From Aquimarina sp. Aq107 (lineage in GTDB: Bacteria; Bacteroidota; Bacteroidia; Flavobacteriales; Flavobacteriaceae), in the NCBI RefSeq assembly GCF_943733665.1, contig NZ_OX030782.1, forward strand, positions 1,700,501 to 1,764,500: DNA of 64,000 nucleotides, written 5' to 3'. Position 1 is the stretch's first letter; the number at the start of each line of letters is the position of its first letter. The translations under genes and the position numbers were made by a program. Shown in pieces: positions 24,486-32,683 of this stretch. Under the pieces are notes generated by a model, which was not told the origin of the DNA, ran no database searches, and saw only the letters and a program-made list of their open reading frames with translations.

Positions 24486-25403
24486 ATGTCAAAAGCAGTT
24501 GAAGATAAACTAAATAAAATACCGATTATTAATATTCTAGTTAAGATCGGTAAAAAAGTTATTCTTCCTGGTTTCGAAGGTCTTTCTGTATATGATTTGG
24601 TAGAGATTTATACTATTGGAATTGTAAAAGGAACGTTTTCTGCAAGAGCAAGTGCTATTTCCTGGAGCTTTTTTTTATCTCTTTTCCCGTTTCTACTTTT
24701 TCTTTTAAACTTAATACCAATTATCCAAATAGATGGTTTTCAAGAAAATTTCTTCGAATTTATAACCTCTGCGCTACCTAATCAATCTAAATTATTCTTT
24801 GAAGAAATATACACCGATATTTCTGCTAACCCTAGAACAGGTTTATTATCTACAGTTTTTATTTTATCATTGTTTTTAATGACTAATGGGATCAATGCGG
24901 TTTTTTCAGGGTTTGAATATTCATATCATGTAACATTGAATAGAAATTTTGTAAAACAATATATAGTAGCGCTAGGAGTCTCTTTGATCGTGGCATCATT
25001 GTTGCTTATTACCGTAATAGTAACATTATATTTTAGTTACTTGTTAGAAGATCTAAAGGAAATGGGAGTCATGGACAATACTGTCTTCTGGTTACAATTT
25101 GGAAAATATGGATTATTTGTATTAATGATTTTTCTTGTAGTAGCTACACTGTTTTATTTTGGAACAACTGAAGGAAAAATGAACAGATTTTTTTCTCCAG
25201 GAGCATTTATGACAACAGTATTAATAATAGTAACAACCTATTTATTTGGAATATATATTGATAATTTTTCTAACTATAATAAATTATATGGTTCTATAGG
25301 AGCAATGTTAATTCTAATGGTGTACATATGGCTTAATGCTAATTTACTCTTATTAGGTTTTGAATTAAATGCTTCACTTATTAAATTGAAGAAGAATTTT
25401 TAA
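24486..25403 (+). CDS. YihY/BrkB family membrane protein
   Basis: This 305-residue integral membrane protein has six to seven helices and the family signature near the N-terminus: FSARASAISWSFFLSLFPFLLFLL. Further helices hold TVFILSLFLMTNGINAVFSGFEY and LILMVYIWLNANLLLLGFELNASL. The molecular role of the family is unsettled; it was once mistaken for RNase BN. It follows nadC with 3 bases between, so the two are co-transcribed. Confidence 0.92.
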   Translation: MSKAVEDKLNKIPIINILVKIGKKVILPGFEGLSVYDLVEIYTIGIVKGTFSARASAISWSFFLSLFPFLLFLLNLIPIIQIDGFQENFFEFITSALPNQSKLFFEEIYTDISANPRTGLLSTVFILSLFLMTNGINAVFSGFEYSYHVTLNRNFVKQYIVALGVSLIVASLLLITVIVTLYFSYLLEDLKEMGVMDNTVFWLQFGKYGLFVLMIFLVVATLFYFGTTEGKMNRFFSPGAFMTTVLIIVTTYLFGIYIDNFSNYNKLYGSIGAMLILMVYIWLNANLLLLGFELNASLIKLKKNF

Positions 25404-25439
25404 TATTTTAGCATCATACAAACATTTAATTTAACAAAA

Positions 25440-26003
25440 ATGAAAAAACTAAGCTTATTATTTATTCTTTTAGCAATTGTAGGAACTACTCAGGCTCAGG
25501 TTAAAGTTGGAGATGCTACATTACCAAATACGGTAACTTTTAGTGGAGAAGACTTAACAATTAACGGAGCAGGAATGAGAGAGAAGTTCTTTTTTGATAT
25601 CTATGCTGGAGGATTATATTTAAAAAAGAAAAGTAAAAGTGCTAGTTCTATTGCAGAAGCAGATGAAACGATGGCAATAAAATTACATATATTATCCGGA
25701 ATGATGTCTCGTAGTAAAATGGAATCAGCGCTTAGAGATGGTTTTAAAAAATCTACTAAAGGTAATACAACATCCTTAGATAAGAGAATTAATACTTTTG
25801 TTGGTTTCATTAAAGATGAGATTGAAGAAGGACAGATTTATGATATTGTATATGAGCAAGGTAAGGGAAGTGTAATCTATAAAGATGGAGTAGAAAAAGG
25901 TTACGTAGAAGGATTAGACTTTAAAAAAGCTCTATTTAATATATGGATAGGTGATAATCCAGCAGATAAAGGATTAAAAAATGAAATGTTAGGTGCTTTT
26001 TAG
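25440..26003 (+). CDS. Secreted chalcone isomerase-like protein, copy 1
   Basis: This 187-residue protein has a signal peptide (MKKLSLLFILLAIVGTTQAQ) and a chalcone-isomerase-like domain. Its domain text is LTINGAGMREKFFFDIYAGGLYLKK, ADETMAIKLHILSGMMSRSKMESALRDGFKK and VEGLDFKKALFNIWIGDNPADKGLK. In bacteria such proteins are not known to isomerise flavonoids; some chalcone-isomerase-fold proteins bind fatty acids. Two paralogs follow at 26150 and 27359. The function is unknown. Confidence 0.88.
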   Translation: MKKLSLLFILLAIVGTTQAQVKVGDATLPNTVTFSGEDLTINGAGMREKFFFDIYAGGLYLKKKSKSASSIAEADETMAIKLHILSGMMSRSKMESALRDGFKKSTKGNTTSLDKRINTFVGFIKDEIEEGQIYDIVYEQGKGSVIYKDGVEKGYVEGLDFKKALFNIWIGDNPADKGLKNEMLGAF

Positions 26004-26063
26004 GATAAAAAGTGTTATTTTAGCGGTGAAATACACAATTTAACGTTTTTTTTTCTGTTTTTA

Positions 26064-26077
26064 CTATGCGCGCATAG
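26064..26077 (+). promoter_or_regulatory. Palindromic candidate operator CTATGCGCGCATAG
   Basis: A perfect 14-base palindrome, unusually GC-rich for this region, lies 10 bases before the -7 box at 26088-26095 and occupies the -33 position. It has no T run and so is not a terminator. A repressor or activator site for the second chalcone-isomerase-like gene is likely. Confidence 0.4.
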
Positions 26078-26087
26078 CAAATTTTAT

Positions 26088-26095
26088 TACTTTTG
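26088..26095 (+). promoter_or_regulatory. -7 promoter box of chalcone isomerase-like copy 2
   Basis: TACTTTTG matches TAnnTTTG, 54 bases before ATG 26150. Confidence 0.55.
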
Positions 26096-26149
26096 TGTAA
26101 TAAGGAAGAATTTTAATATTAATACACCCCAGATAAAACTTTAACAAAG

Positions 26150-26713
26150 ATGAAAAAAATTACTTTACTAATCGTAGCGTTTATTTCTTTAACAACTGCT
26201 ACGGCGCAAATCAGAGTAGGTAAAGCTGTATTGCCCTATGAAGAAAACTTTGGTGAAACAGATCTTAAGTTAAATGGAGCTGGGATGCGAGAAATGTTAT
26301 GGATTGACTTATACGCAGGAGGACTTTATTTACAGAAAAAGAGTAAGGACCCCAGAGCTATTCTAGATGCAGATGAAACAATGGCTATAAAATTGAATAT
26401 AGTGTCTGGTTTCGTAACGCAAAAGAAAATGATAAAAGCGGTTCAGGATGGTTTTAAAAAAGCAACTTTTGGTAATACTAAAGCGTTAGATGAAAGAATC
26501 AATAAGTTTATTAATTTTTTTAATGAACCTATTGTCAAAAATGACATTTTTGATATAGTATATGTAAAGGGTAAAGGAGTACAGGCTTTTAAGAATGGAA
26601 AAGAACTTGGAGTGATAGAAGGAAGAGATTTTAAATATGCTTTATTCAAAATATGGTTAGGTGATGAACCAGCTAGTGAAGGAATTAAGAATGGAATGTT
26701 AGGACTTCAATAG
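26150..26713 (+). CDS. Secreted chalcone isomerase-like protein, copy 2
   Basis: This 187-residue protein has a signal peptide ending in TATAQ and the same domain as copies 1 and 3: LKLNGAGMREMLWIDLYAGGLYLQKK, DADETMAIKLNIVSGFVTQKKM and GRDFKYALFKIWLGDEPASEGIKNGML. It is closest to copy 3 in the last block. It has its own promoter with a palindrome over the -33 region, and its own terminator, so it is regulated separately from copy 1. Confidence 0.88.
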   Translation: MKKITLLIVAFISLTTATAQIRVGKAVLPYEENFGETDLKLNGAGMREMLWIDLYAGGLYLQKKSKDPRAILDADETMAIKLNIVSGFVTQKKMIKAVQDGFKKATFGNTKALDERINKFINFFNEPIVKNDIFDIVYVKGKGVQAFKNGKELGVIEGRDFKYALFKIWLGDEPASEGIKNGMLGLQ

Positions 26714-26734
26714 TTCTCTATTCTGTAATATTAT

Positions 26735-26767
26735 AAAAAAGCTATCTGATATTCAGATAGCTTTTTT
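26735..26767 (+). terminator. Rho-independent terminator after chalcone isomerase-like copy 2
   Basis: GCTATCTGA (26741-26749), loop TAT, TCAGATAGC (26753-26761) and six T residues; A run on the other side makes it symmetric. Confidence 0.9.
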
Positions 26768-26823
26768 GTTTTAGCTTCATATTTTCTATATTGAACACTT
26801 AAGTATAAAAACAATTAATTACA

Positions 26824-27252
26824 ATGGATATCTCTAAAGTTCTTATTATAACATTATTATTGCTGACTAGTTTAGTGAATGCGCAAAGTGAAATTATTGG
26901 CAAATGGAAGACCATTGATGATAATACAGGTGAGCCAAGGTCAATAGTAGAAATTTATAAAAAAGGAAATAAGTTGTTCGGAAGAATTGATCGAATTTTA
27001 AAAGAATCTGACCGTAATCAACTATGTAAGGAATGTGAAGGAGATGACTATAATCAACCAATAGAAGGAATGGTTATTATCAAAGATTTACAAAAAGATG
27101 GGGATGAATATGAAGATGGTACTATAATGGATCCAGAAAATGGGAAAGTATATAGATGTAAAATTTGGTTGGAGGAAAATGATCCTAATACGTTGAATGT
27201 TAGAGGGTATATTGCTTTTTTATTTAGAACCCAAAAATGGGTCAAAGCTTAA
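26824..27252 (+). CDS. DUF2147 family secreted protein
   Basis: This 142-residue protein has a signal peptide (ISKVLIITLLLLTSLVNAQ) and the lipocalin-like DUF2147 pattern: IIGKWKTIDDNTGEPRSIVEIYKKGNKLFGRI, a Cys pair LCKECEGDDY, GMVIIKDLQKDGDEYEDGTIMDPENGKVYRCKIWL and a final FFRTQKW-like block (FLFRTQKWVKA). The function of the family is unknown, but the beta-barrel shape suggests small-ligand binding. It stands between chalcone-isomerase-like copies 2 and 3, another fold that binds hydrophobic ligands. Confidence 0.88.
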   Translation: MDISKVLIITLLLLTSLVNAQSEIIGKWKTIDDNTGEPRSIVEIYKKGNKLFGRIDRILKESDRNQLCKECEGDDYNQPIEGMVIIKDLQKDGDEYEDGTIMDPENGKVYRCKIWLEENDPNTLNVRGYIAFLFRTQKWVKA

Positions 27253-27358
27253 TTATTTTAAGCTTAAAAATCTTCTATAAAGAAAATTTTAACATTTTTT
27301 ATTGTTAGTTTTTAGAAAAATACAGAACTAAGTCTTTGTAATAATTAAAAACTAAATC

Positions 27359-27925
27359 ATGAAAAAAATAATTACCCTATCTATCTTATTAGTCGTTACG
27401 ACTATTACAACTGCTCAAATACGAGTAGGAGATGCAGTAATACCTTATAAAGTAAATTTTGAAGGAGAAGAGCTTACACTAAATGGAGCTGGTGTTAGAA
27501 AAGTATTAGGAGTAGAAACATATTCTGGAGGATTGTATACGGTTAATAAGTATACGGATGATAGAAAGGTTTTGGATGCTGATGAAAGTATGTCTATTCG
27601 ATTAGTTATCAATTCTAAAAAAGTAACTAATAAAAGAATGAAGAAAGTGTTTAGAAAAGGTTTTGATGACGCTATGTTTGGTAATACTCAGAGTTTAGAT
27701 GCTAGAATTGATCAGTTTTTAGAATTGTTTGGTAGTACGACTCAGATTAATGACTTCTTTGATTTAGTGTATATTAAAGGAAAAGGAATACGAACTTTTA
27801 AGAATGGAGAAGAAGTAGGTTATATAGAAGGAAGAGACTTTAAATATGCTTTATTTAAAATATGGCTTGGAGATGAACCAGCGTGCAAGCTTATAAAAGG
27901 AGGAATGCTTGGACAAAATGGATAA
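27359..27925 (+). CDS. Secreted chalcone isomerase-like protein, copy 3
   Basis: This 188-residue protein has a signal peptide ending in TTAQ. The domain is again LTLNGAGVRKVLGVETYSGGLYTVNK, DADESMSIRLVINSKKVTNKRM and GRDFKYALFKIWLGDEPACKLIKGGML. Compared with the other copies it has Val for Met in the GAGMRE block and an extra Cys near the end. It is followed by a long palindromic terminator and then priA. Confidence 0.88.
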   Translation: MKKIITLSILLVVTTITTAQIRVGDAVIPYKVNFEGEELTLNGAGVRKVLGVETYSGGLYTVNKYTDDRKVLDADESMSIRLVINSKKVTNKRMKKVFRKGFDDAMFGNTQSLDARIDQFLELFGSTTQINDFFDLVYIKGKGIRTFKNGEEVGYIEGRDFKYALFKIWLGDEPACKLIKGGMLGQNG

Positions 27926-27948
27926 ATAATTAGATACCCCAAAATAAG

Positions 27949-27978
27949 CAAAAGGCTGATCAATTGATCAGCCTTTTG
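27949..27978 (+). terminator. Rho-independent terminator after chalcone isomerase-like copy 3
   Basis: A perfect 30-base palindrome (left arm CAAAAGGCTGATCAA) ends in TTTTG and lies 23 bases after the stop. Confidence 0.85.
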
Positions 27979-28002
27979 TTGTATATAATAAGGGTAAAAA
28001 TG

Positions 28003-28010
28003 TATTTTTG
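28003..28010 (+). promoter_or_regulatory. -7 promoter box of priA
   Basis: TATTTTTG matches TAnnTTTG, with TTG at 27979-27981 about 21 bases upstream. The TTG at 28008 lies inside the box, so translation starts at ATG 28029. Confidence 0.65.
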
Positions 28011-28028
28011 TTTGAATCAAAAGTATCG

Positions 28029-30482
28029 ATGACGTATTTTATAGATGTAATCCTACCTATTCCTCTTAATAAAGAGTTTACTTATAGTGTTAACGAAAAT
28101 GAAGCACATTTTTTAAAGCCAGGAATGCGAGTTGCTGTACAATTTGGTAAGAGTAAAGTCTATGCGGCCTTAGTTACCAGCGTACATCAAAAGGCTCCTG
28201 AAGTATACGAAGCAAAGGAGATTGAGCATATTTTAGACGAAACTCCTATAGTAACAACAAATCAGTTAAAGCTTTGGTCATGGATTTCTCAATATTATAT
28301 GTGCTCAAAAGGAGAGGTGATGCGAGCGGCACTACCTAGTGCTTTTTTATTAGAAAGCGAGACGATTATTCTCAGAAATGACAACAATACGATTGACGAA
28401 AGTGGATTAAAGGATGATGAATTTCTGTTATATGAAGCTTTACAACATCAAAGTTTACTTCGAATACAAGAAGTAATGGATATAATTGGAAAAAAAAATG
28501 TTCTTCCTTTAATTAAAAGATTGTTAGAAAAAGAGATTATTACCGTACAGGAAGAGATTTATGAGCAATATAAACCTAAGCTTGTAAGATATGTTAGACT
28601 AGTATCTGAATATACACATGAGAAAAGTTTACAATCATTATTGGATTCGTTAACTCGTGCTCCAAAACAACGGGATGTATTAATGCATCTATTTATGTTA
28701 CAAGCTAAAAGTGATAAATCAATTAAAGTAAGTGAACTTGTAAAAGCTTCTGGTAGTAACGCATCAGTGATTAAGTCATTAATTAATAAAAATATATTAG
28801 AAGAATATCATCAGCAAACGGATAGAGTTCAATACGAGTCTGATGTAGTGGCTGTTACTAAAGAGCTAAATACTTATCAAGAACAAGCGTTAAAGGATAT
28901 CAAGGAACATTTTTTAGAAAAAGATGTTTGTTTGTTTCATGGAGTCACATCTTCTGGAAAAACAGAAGTTTATGTAAAATTGATAGAAGAGCAGCTACAA
29001 AATGGAAAACAAGTTCTGTATTTATTACCCGAAATAGCATTAACGACTCAATTAATAAGTAGGTTGCAGGAATACTTCGGAGAAAAATTAACCGTATATC
29101 ACTCTAAATATTCTGTAAATGAAAGGGTAGAGGCTTGGAATAATGTAAAAGATTCTAAATCTAAAGCCCAGATTGTTATAGGAGCGAGATCATCAATCTT
29201 TTTACCATTTACTAATTTAGGTTTGATTATAATAGATGAAGAACACGAGAGTTCATTTAAACAGTATGATCCAGCACCAAGATATCATGCTAGAGATACT
29301 GCAGTAGTGTTGTCTAATATGTTTAAAGCCAAAGTAGTTTTAGGTTCAGCAACTCCGGCATTAGAGTCGTATTATAATGTAGAACAAGGTAAATACGGTT
29401 TGGTGGAATTGACAAGACGTTATGGTAATGTTTTAATGCCAGATATAAACCTTGTAGATTTAAAAACAAAATATAAGAGAAAAGAAATGACGGGGCATTT
29501 TAGTGACACCTTGTTACTTGCTATTCAAGATGCACTTAAAGAAAAAGAACAAGTCATTTTATTTCAAAATAGAAGAGGATACTCTCCTGTTGTAGAATGT
29601 AATACCTGCGGTCATTCTCCTCAATGCCCTAATTGTGATGTGAGTTTAACATACCATAATTTTCGAAATCAATTACGATGTCATTATTGTGGATATCATA
29701 TAGCAATGTTACAAAAATGCCTTGCGTGCGATAGTCATGAATTAACAACAAAAGGTTTTGGGACAGAGCAGATTGAAAATGAACTTAAAGAATTGTTTCC
29801 AGAACATAATATTGGCAGAATGGATCAGGATACAACCAGAGGTAAACACGGGTATGAAAAGATTATAAATAAGTTTGAAGATGGAGAGATTGATATTTTA
29901 GTTGGAACACAAATGCTTACTAAGGGGTTGGATTTTAGGAATGTAACATTAGTAGGTATTATGAATGCAGATAATCTTCTTAATTTCCCTGATTTTAGAG
30001 CCCATGAAAGAAGTTTTCAGTTGATGCAACAAGTTGCAGGGAGAGCAGGGAGAACGAGTAAGAGAGGGAAAGTATTAATTCAAACTTATAACCCGTTTCA
30101 TCAAATCCTTCAACAGGTATCCGTTAATGATTATTCTGGTATGTATAAAGATCAAATAGAAGAACGCTATCAATATAAATATCCGCCTTTCTATAGAATT
30201 ATTAAGATTACTGGGCGCCATAAAGATTATAATAAAGTAAATGAAGCTACTTTGTGGTTAGCGAAATCACTTGCGATGACTTTTAAAGAAAATGTATTAG
30301 GACCAGAATTCCCTCCAATTTCTAGAATCAGAAATCAATACAATAAGAATATCTTAATAAAAATACCTCACGGGCAATCTTTAAAAAAGACGAAAAATTT
30401 TATAAATAAAGTACAGAATTCTTTTAAAAGTATAAAAGAGTTTTCAGGTGTTAGAATTATAATTAATGTGGATAATTATTAA
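28029..30482 (+). CDS. priA: Primosomal protein N' (replication restart helicase PriA)
   Basis: This 817-residue 3'-5' helicase recognises stalled forks and starts replisome reloading. The N-terminal DNA-binding domain begins MTYFIDVILPIPLNKEFTYSV. The helicase core has Walker A GVTSSGKTEVY, DEEH box IIIDEEHESSFKQ and GSATPALESYYN. The paired zinc site is complete: CNTCGHSPQCPNCD, then CHYCGYH and CLACDS. Motifs V-VI include GTQMLTKGLDFRNV and QVAGRAGR. ATG 28029 is chosen because the upstream TTG lies in the -7 box. Confidence 0.97.
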   Translation: MTYFIDVILPIPLNKEFTYSVNENEAHFLKPGMRVAVQFGKSKVYAALVTSVHQKAPEVYEAKEIEHILDETPIVTTNQLKLWSWISQYYMCSKGEVMRAALPSAFLLESETIILRNDNNTIDESGLKDDEFLLYEALQHQSLLRIQEVMDIIGKKNVLPLIKRLLEKEIITVQEEIYEQYKPKLVRYVRLVSEYTHEKSLQSLLDSLTRAPKQRDVLMHLFMLQAKSDKSIKVSELVKASGSNASVIKSLINKNILEEYHQQTDRVQYESDVVAVTKELNTYQEQALKDIKEHFLEKDVCLFHGVTSSGKTEVYVKLIEEQLQNGKQVLYLLPEIALTTQLISRLQEYFGEKLTVYHSKYSVNERVEAWNNVKDSKSKAQIVIGARSSIFLPFTNLGLIIIDEEHESSFKQYDPAPRYHARDTAVVLSNMFKAKVVLGSATPALESYYNVEQGKYGLVELTRRYGNVLMPDINLVDLKTKYKRKEMTGHFSDTLLLAIQDALKEKEQVILFQNRRGYSPVVECNTCGHSPQCPNCDVSLTYHNFRNQLRCHYCGYHIAMLQKCLACDSHELTTKGFGTEQIENELKELFPEHNIGRMDQDTTRGKHGYEKIINKFEDGEIDILVGTQMLTKGLDFRNVTLVGIMNADNLLNFPDFRAHERSFQLMQQVAGRAGRTSKRGKVLIQTYNPFHQILQQVSVNDYSGMYKDQIEERYQYKYPPFYRIIKITGRHKDYNKVNEATLWLAKSLAMTFKENVLGPEFPPISRIRNQYNKNILIKIPHGQSLKKTKNFINKVQNSFKSIKEFSGVRIIINVDNY

Positions 30483-30532
30483 TTAAAGGATCATCTTATA
30501 TCCGTTAACGAATATAATATTGTCAAAAATAA

Positions 30533-30562
30533 AAAGTCCCATCTTAAGAAAAGTGGGACTTT
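30533..30562. terminator. Bidirectional terminator between priA and the LytTR gene
   Basis: AAGTCCCA (30534-30541) pairs with TGGGACTT (30554-30561), with A and T runs on either side, between convergent genes. Confidence 0.8.
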
Positions 30563-30592
30563 ATTTTGTTTGTTATTAGTAGTAAAAAATCT

Positions 30593-31306
30593 TTATCCGC
30601 TTAAAGCTTCTATTAAAGAATGTTTCTTATGTCTACTAAGAGGTATTTTTTCGTCGGCAATTTCTATATTGCGACTGTTATATCGTTCTACCTTGTCTAG
30701 GTTTACAATATATGATTTATGTATTCTTAAAAATCGATCACTAGGAAGTTCTGCTTCAAAGGATTTCATAGTAGCTAATACTACTATTGGATCTCCATCT
30801 TCCATAATTAATTTTACATAATCACCTAAAGCTTCAACATACTTTAATTGACTTAAAAATATTTTACGCTTTTTTAGATTACTTTTCACAAAGATATAGT
30901 CATCGTCTTCAATAGATGCTTGTTCAGAATTTAAACGAGACATACTAAGCGCTTTTTCTACTGCAGCATTAAATCGATCTTTTTTAAGAGGTTTTCTTAA
31001 ATAATCAATTGCATCGTAATCAAAGGCTTTAAATGCATATTTCGTTTTTCCAGTAACAAAAATGATATGAGGTTTATTTTCTAGATCATCCAAAAGGTCA
31101 AAACCAGTAAGGATTGGCATTTCAATATCTAAAAATAATAAGTCAACCGGAGTATCTAATAATCCGTTTTTTGTCTCAATAGCATTGTTCCATTCTGCCA
31201 CTAATTCTAGGGAAGAATGTTCATCTATTAATTTAACAATAGCCAGTCTTTGTAGACGTGAATCGTCTACTACCGCACATTTTAATTGAGATTGTTCCAC
31301 TTGCAT
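30593..31306 (-). CDS. LytTR-family response regulator
   Basis: This 237-residue protein has an N-terminal receiver domain (acidic VDDSRLQRLAIV, phospho-Asp in LLFLDIEMPILTGFDLL, Lys in YLRKPLKKDRF). The C-terminal LytTR DNA-binding domain follows (IFVKSNLKKRKIFLSQLKYVEALGDYVKLI, RIHKSYIVNLDKVERYN). Such regulators usually pair with a LytS-type membrane kinase, but no kinase gene is adjacent, so it is an orphan here. The gene is alone on the minus strand between priA and rpsF. Confidence 0.93.
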   Translation of the reverse strand: MQVEQSQLKCAVVDDSRLQRLAIVKLIDEHSSLELVAEWNNAIETKNGLLDTPVDLLFLDIEMPILTGFDLLDDLENKPHIIFVTGKTKYAFKAFDYDAIDYLRKPLKKDRFNAAVEKALSMSRLNSEQASIEDDDYIFVKSNLKKRKIFLSQLKYVEALGDYVKLIMEDGDPIVVLATMKSFEAELPSDRFLRIHKSYIVNLDKVERYNSRNIEIADEKIPLSRHKKHSLIEALSG

Positions 31307-31406
31307 AGGTTAATATTCTATACAATATTAATGAATATATATTATTTCCACAAACATTTTACGCTTTTTATCGATAAAAGATGTGTTTCGTCGAAGCGTT
31401 TTTTAG

Positions 31407-31437
31407 TTTGAAAATCAAAAAAATAATGTTACTTTTG
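31407..31437 (+). promoter_or_regulatory. rpsF-rpsR-rplI operon promoter
   Basis: TTTG at 31407-31410 and TACTTTTG at 31430-31437 are 19 bases apart, a textbook match to the Bacteroidota -33/-7 pattern, 30 bases before ATG 31468. Confidence 0.85.
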
Positions 31438-31467
31438 CAGCCAATTTTAATTAAAAATAGATTTTTT

Positions 31468-31806
31468 ATGAATCATTATGAAACTGTTTTCATCTTGAAT
31501 CCCGTTTTATCTGAAGAACAGATAAAGGAAACAGTTAAGAAATACGAAGACATTCTTGTTTCTAACGGTGCCAAGATGATATCCAAAGAAGACTGGGGAC
31601 TTAAAAAGCTTGCTTACGCAATCCAGCACAAGAAAAGTGGTTTTTATCACTTATTTGAGTACACTGTACCAGGAGAGGCTATCAACACAGTAGAGGTTGA
31701 GTTCAGAAGAGACGAAAGAGTAATGCGTTACCTTACTGTTCGTTTAGATAAGCATGCAATTGCTTGGGCTGAGAAAAGAAGAAATAGAAACAAACAAAAA
31801 GCTTAA
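31468..31806 (+). CDS. rpsF: 30S ribosomal protein S6
   Basis: This ribosomal protein binds 16S rRNA in the platform together with S18. It has 112 residues from ATG 31468, starting [18 protein letters not shown]. The longer frame from 31381 includes the promoter and is not real. Conserved text includes [32 protein letters not shown] and [18 protein letters not shown]. It leads the classical rpsF-rpsR-rplI operon, with rpsR 2 bases later. Confidence 0.98.
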   Translation: MNHYETVFILNPVLSEEQIKETVKKYEDILVSNGAKMISKEDWGLKKLAYAIQHKKSGFYHLFEYTVPGEAINTVEVEFRRDERVMRYLTVRLDKHAIAWAEKRRNRNKQKA

Positions 31807-31808
31807 TT

Positions 31809-32105
31809 ATGTCATCTATAGAACAACAAGCTAAAGGAAAAAAAGATGGAGAGATTAGATATCTTACTCCATTAAATATAGATACTTCAAAAACTAAGAA
31901 GTACTGTCGTTTCAAAAAGTCAGGTATCAAGTATATCGATTATAAAGATCCTGATTTCTTAATGGCATTTGTAAACGAGCAAGGTAAATTATTGCCTCGT
32001 CGTCTTACTGGAACTTCTCTAAAATATCAACGTAAAGTGAGTGTTGCTGTAAAAAGAGCAAGACACTTAGCATTAATGCCATACGTTGGTGATTTATTAA
32101 AATAA
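31809..32105 (+). CDS. rpsR: 30S ribosomal protein S18
   Basis: This 98-residue protein has a Lys-rich N-terminal extension, then [22 protein letters not shown] and the RNA-binding end [35 protein letters not shown]. Cys in YCRF is conserved in the family. It lies between rpsF and rplI in the same operon. Confidence 0.98.
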   Translation: MSSIEQQAKGKKDGEIRYLTPLNIDTSKTKKYCRFKKSGIKYIDYKDPDFLMAFVNEQGKLLPRRLTGTSLKYQRKVSVAVKRARHLALMPYVGDLLK

Positions 32106-32121
32106 AATTCGTCATAACATT

Positions 32122-32574
32122 ATGGAACTTATATTAAAGAAAGACGTTGAGAATCTAGGATTCGCAGACGATGTAGTAGAAGTGAAGAACGGTTATGGAC
32201 GTAACTTTCTAATCCCTGGAGGTTTTGCTGTATTAGCAACTCCATCTGCTAAAAAAGTATTAGAAGAAACGTTAAAACAACGTGCTTTTAAAGAAAAGAA
32301 AGAAATCGAAGATGCTGAGAAAATAGCTAAGAAAATAGCTGGATTCGAAATCAAGATTGCTGCTAAAGTAGGATCTGGTGATAAGTTATTCGGTTCTGTT
32401 TCTAATGCAGATGTTTCTGAAGCATTAGGAAAAGAAGGTGTTGAACTTGAGAAAAAGTTTATCACTGTTCCAGGAGGAACTATTAAGCGTTTAGGTCAAT
32501 ATGAAGCTTCTGTTCGTTTACATAGAGCTGTAATTACACCGGTTGCTTTTGAAATAGTTGCTCAAGCAAAATAA
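32122..32574 (+). CDS. rplI: 50S ribosomal protein L9
   Basis: This 150-residue protein binds domain V of 23S rRNA. The N-terminal fold MELILKKDVENLGFADDVVEVKNGYGRNFLIPGGFAVLAT is the L9 signature, followed by a long helix (KKVLEETLKQRAFKEKKEIEDAEKIAKK) and the C-terminal domain. It is the last gene of the operon and has a terminator 46 bases later. Confidence 0.98.
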   Translation: MELILKKDVENLGFADDVVEVKNGYGRNFLIPGGFAVLATPSAKKVLEETLKQRAFKEKKEIEDAEKIAKKIAGFEIKIAAKVGSGDKLFGSVSNADVSEALGKEGVELEKKFITVPGGTIKRLGQYEASVRLHRAVITPVAFEIVAQAK

Positions 32575-32620
32575 TTTGATTTTTTAAACCGGTTGATAAC
32601 TGGTTTATAATAATATAGAA

Positions 32621-32647
32621 AACCGCTCATTTGAGCGGTTTTTTTTA
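32621..32647 (+). terminator. Terminator of the rpsF-rpsR-rplI operon
   Basis: AACCGCTCA, loop TT, TGAGCGGTT and seven further T residues. A second weak hairpin (AAACC...GGTTT, 32586-32606) precedes it. Confidence 0.92.
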
Positions 32648-32683
32648 TTTAATTTATATTTAGTTCACACAAAAAAACAACCG

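Noticed and set aside
31381-31467. Extension of rpsF from ATG 31381
   Set aside because: It spans the -33 and -7 elements; S6 proteins start at [10 protein letters not shown].
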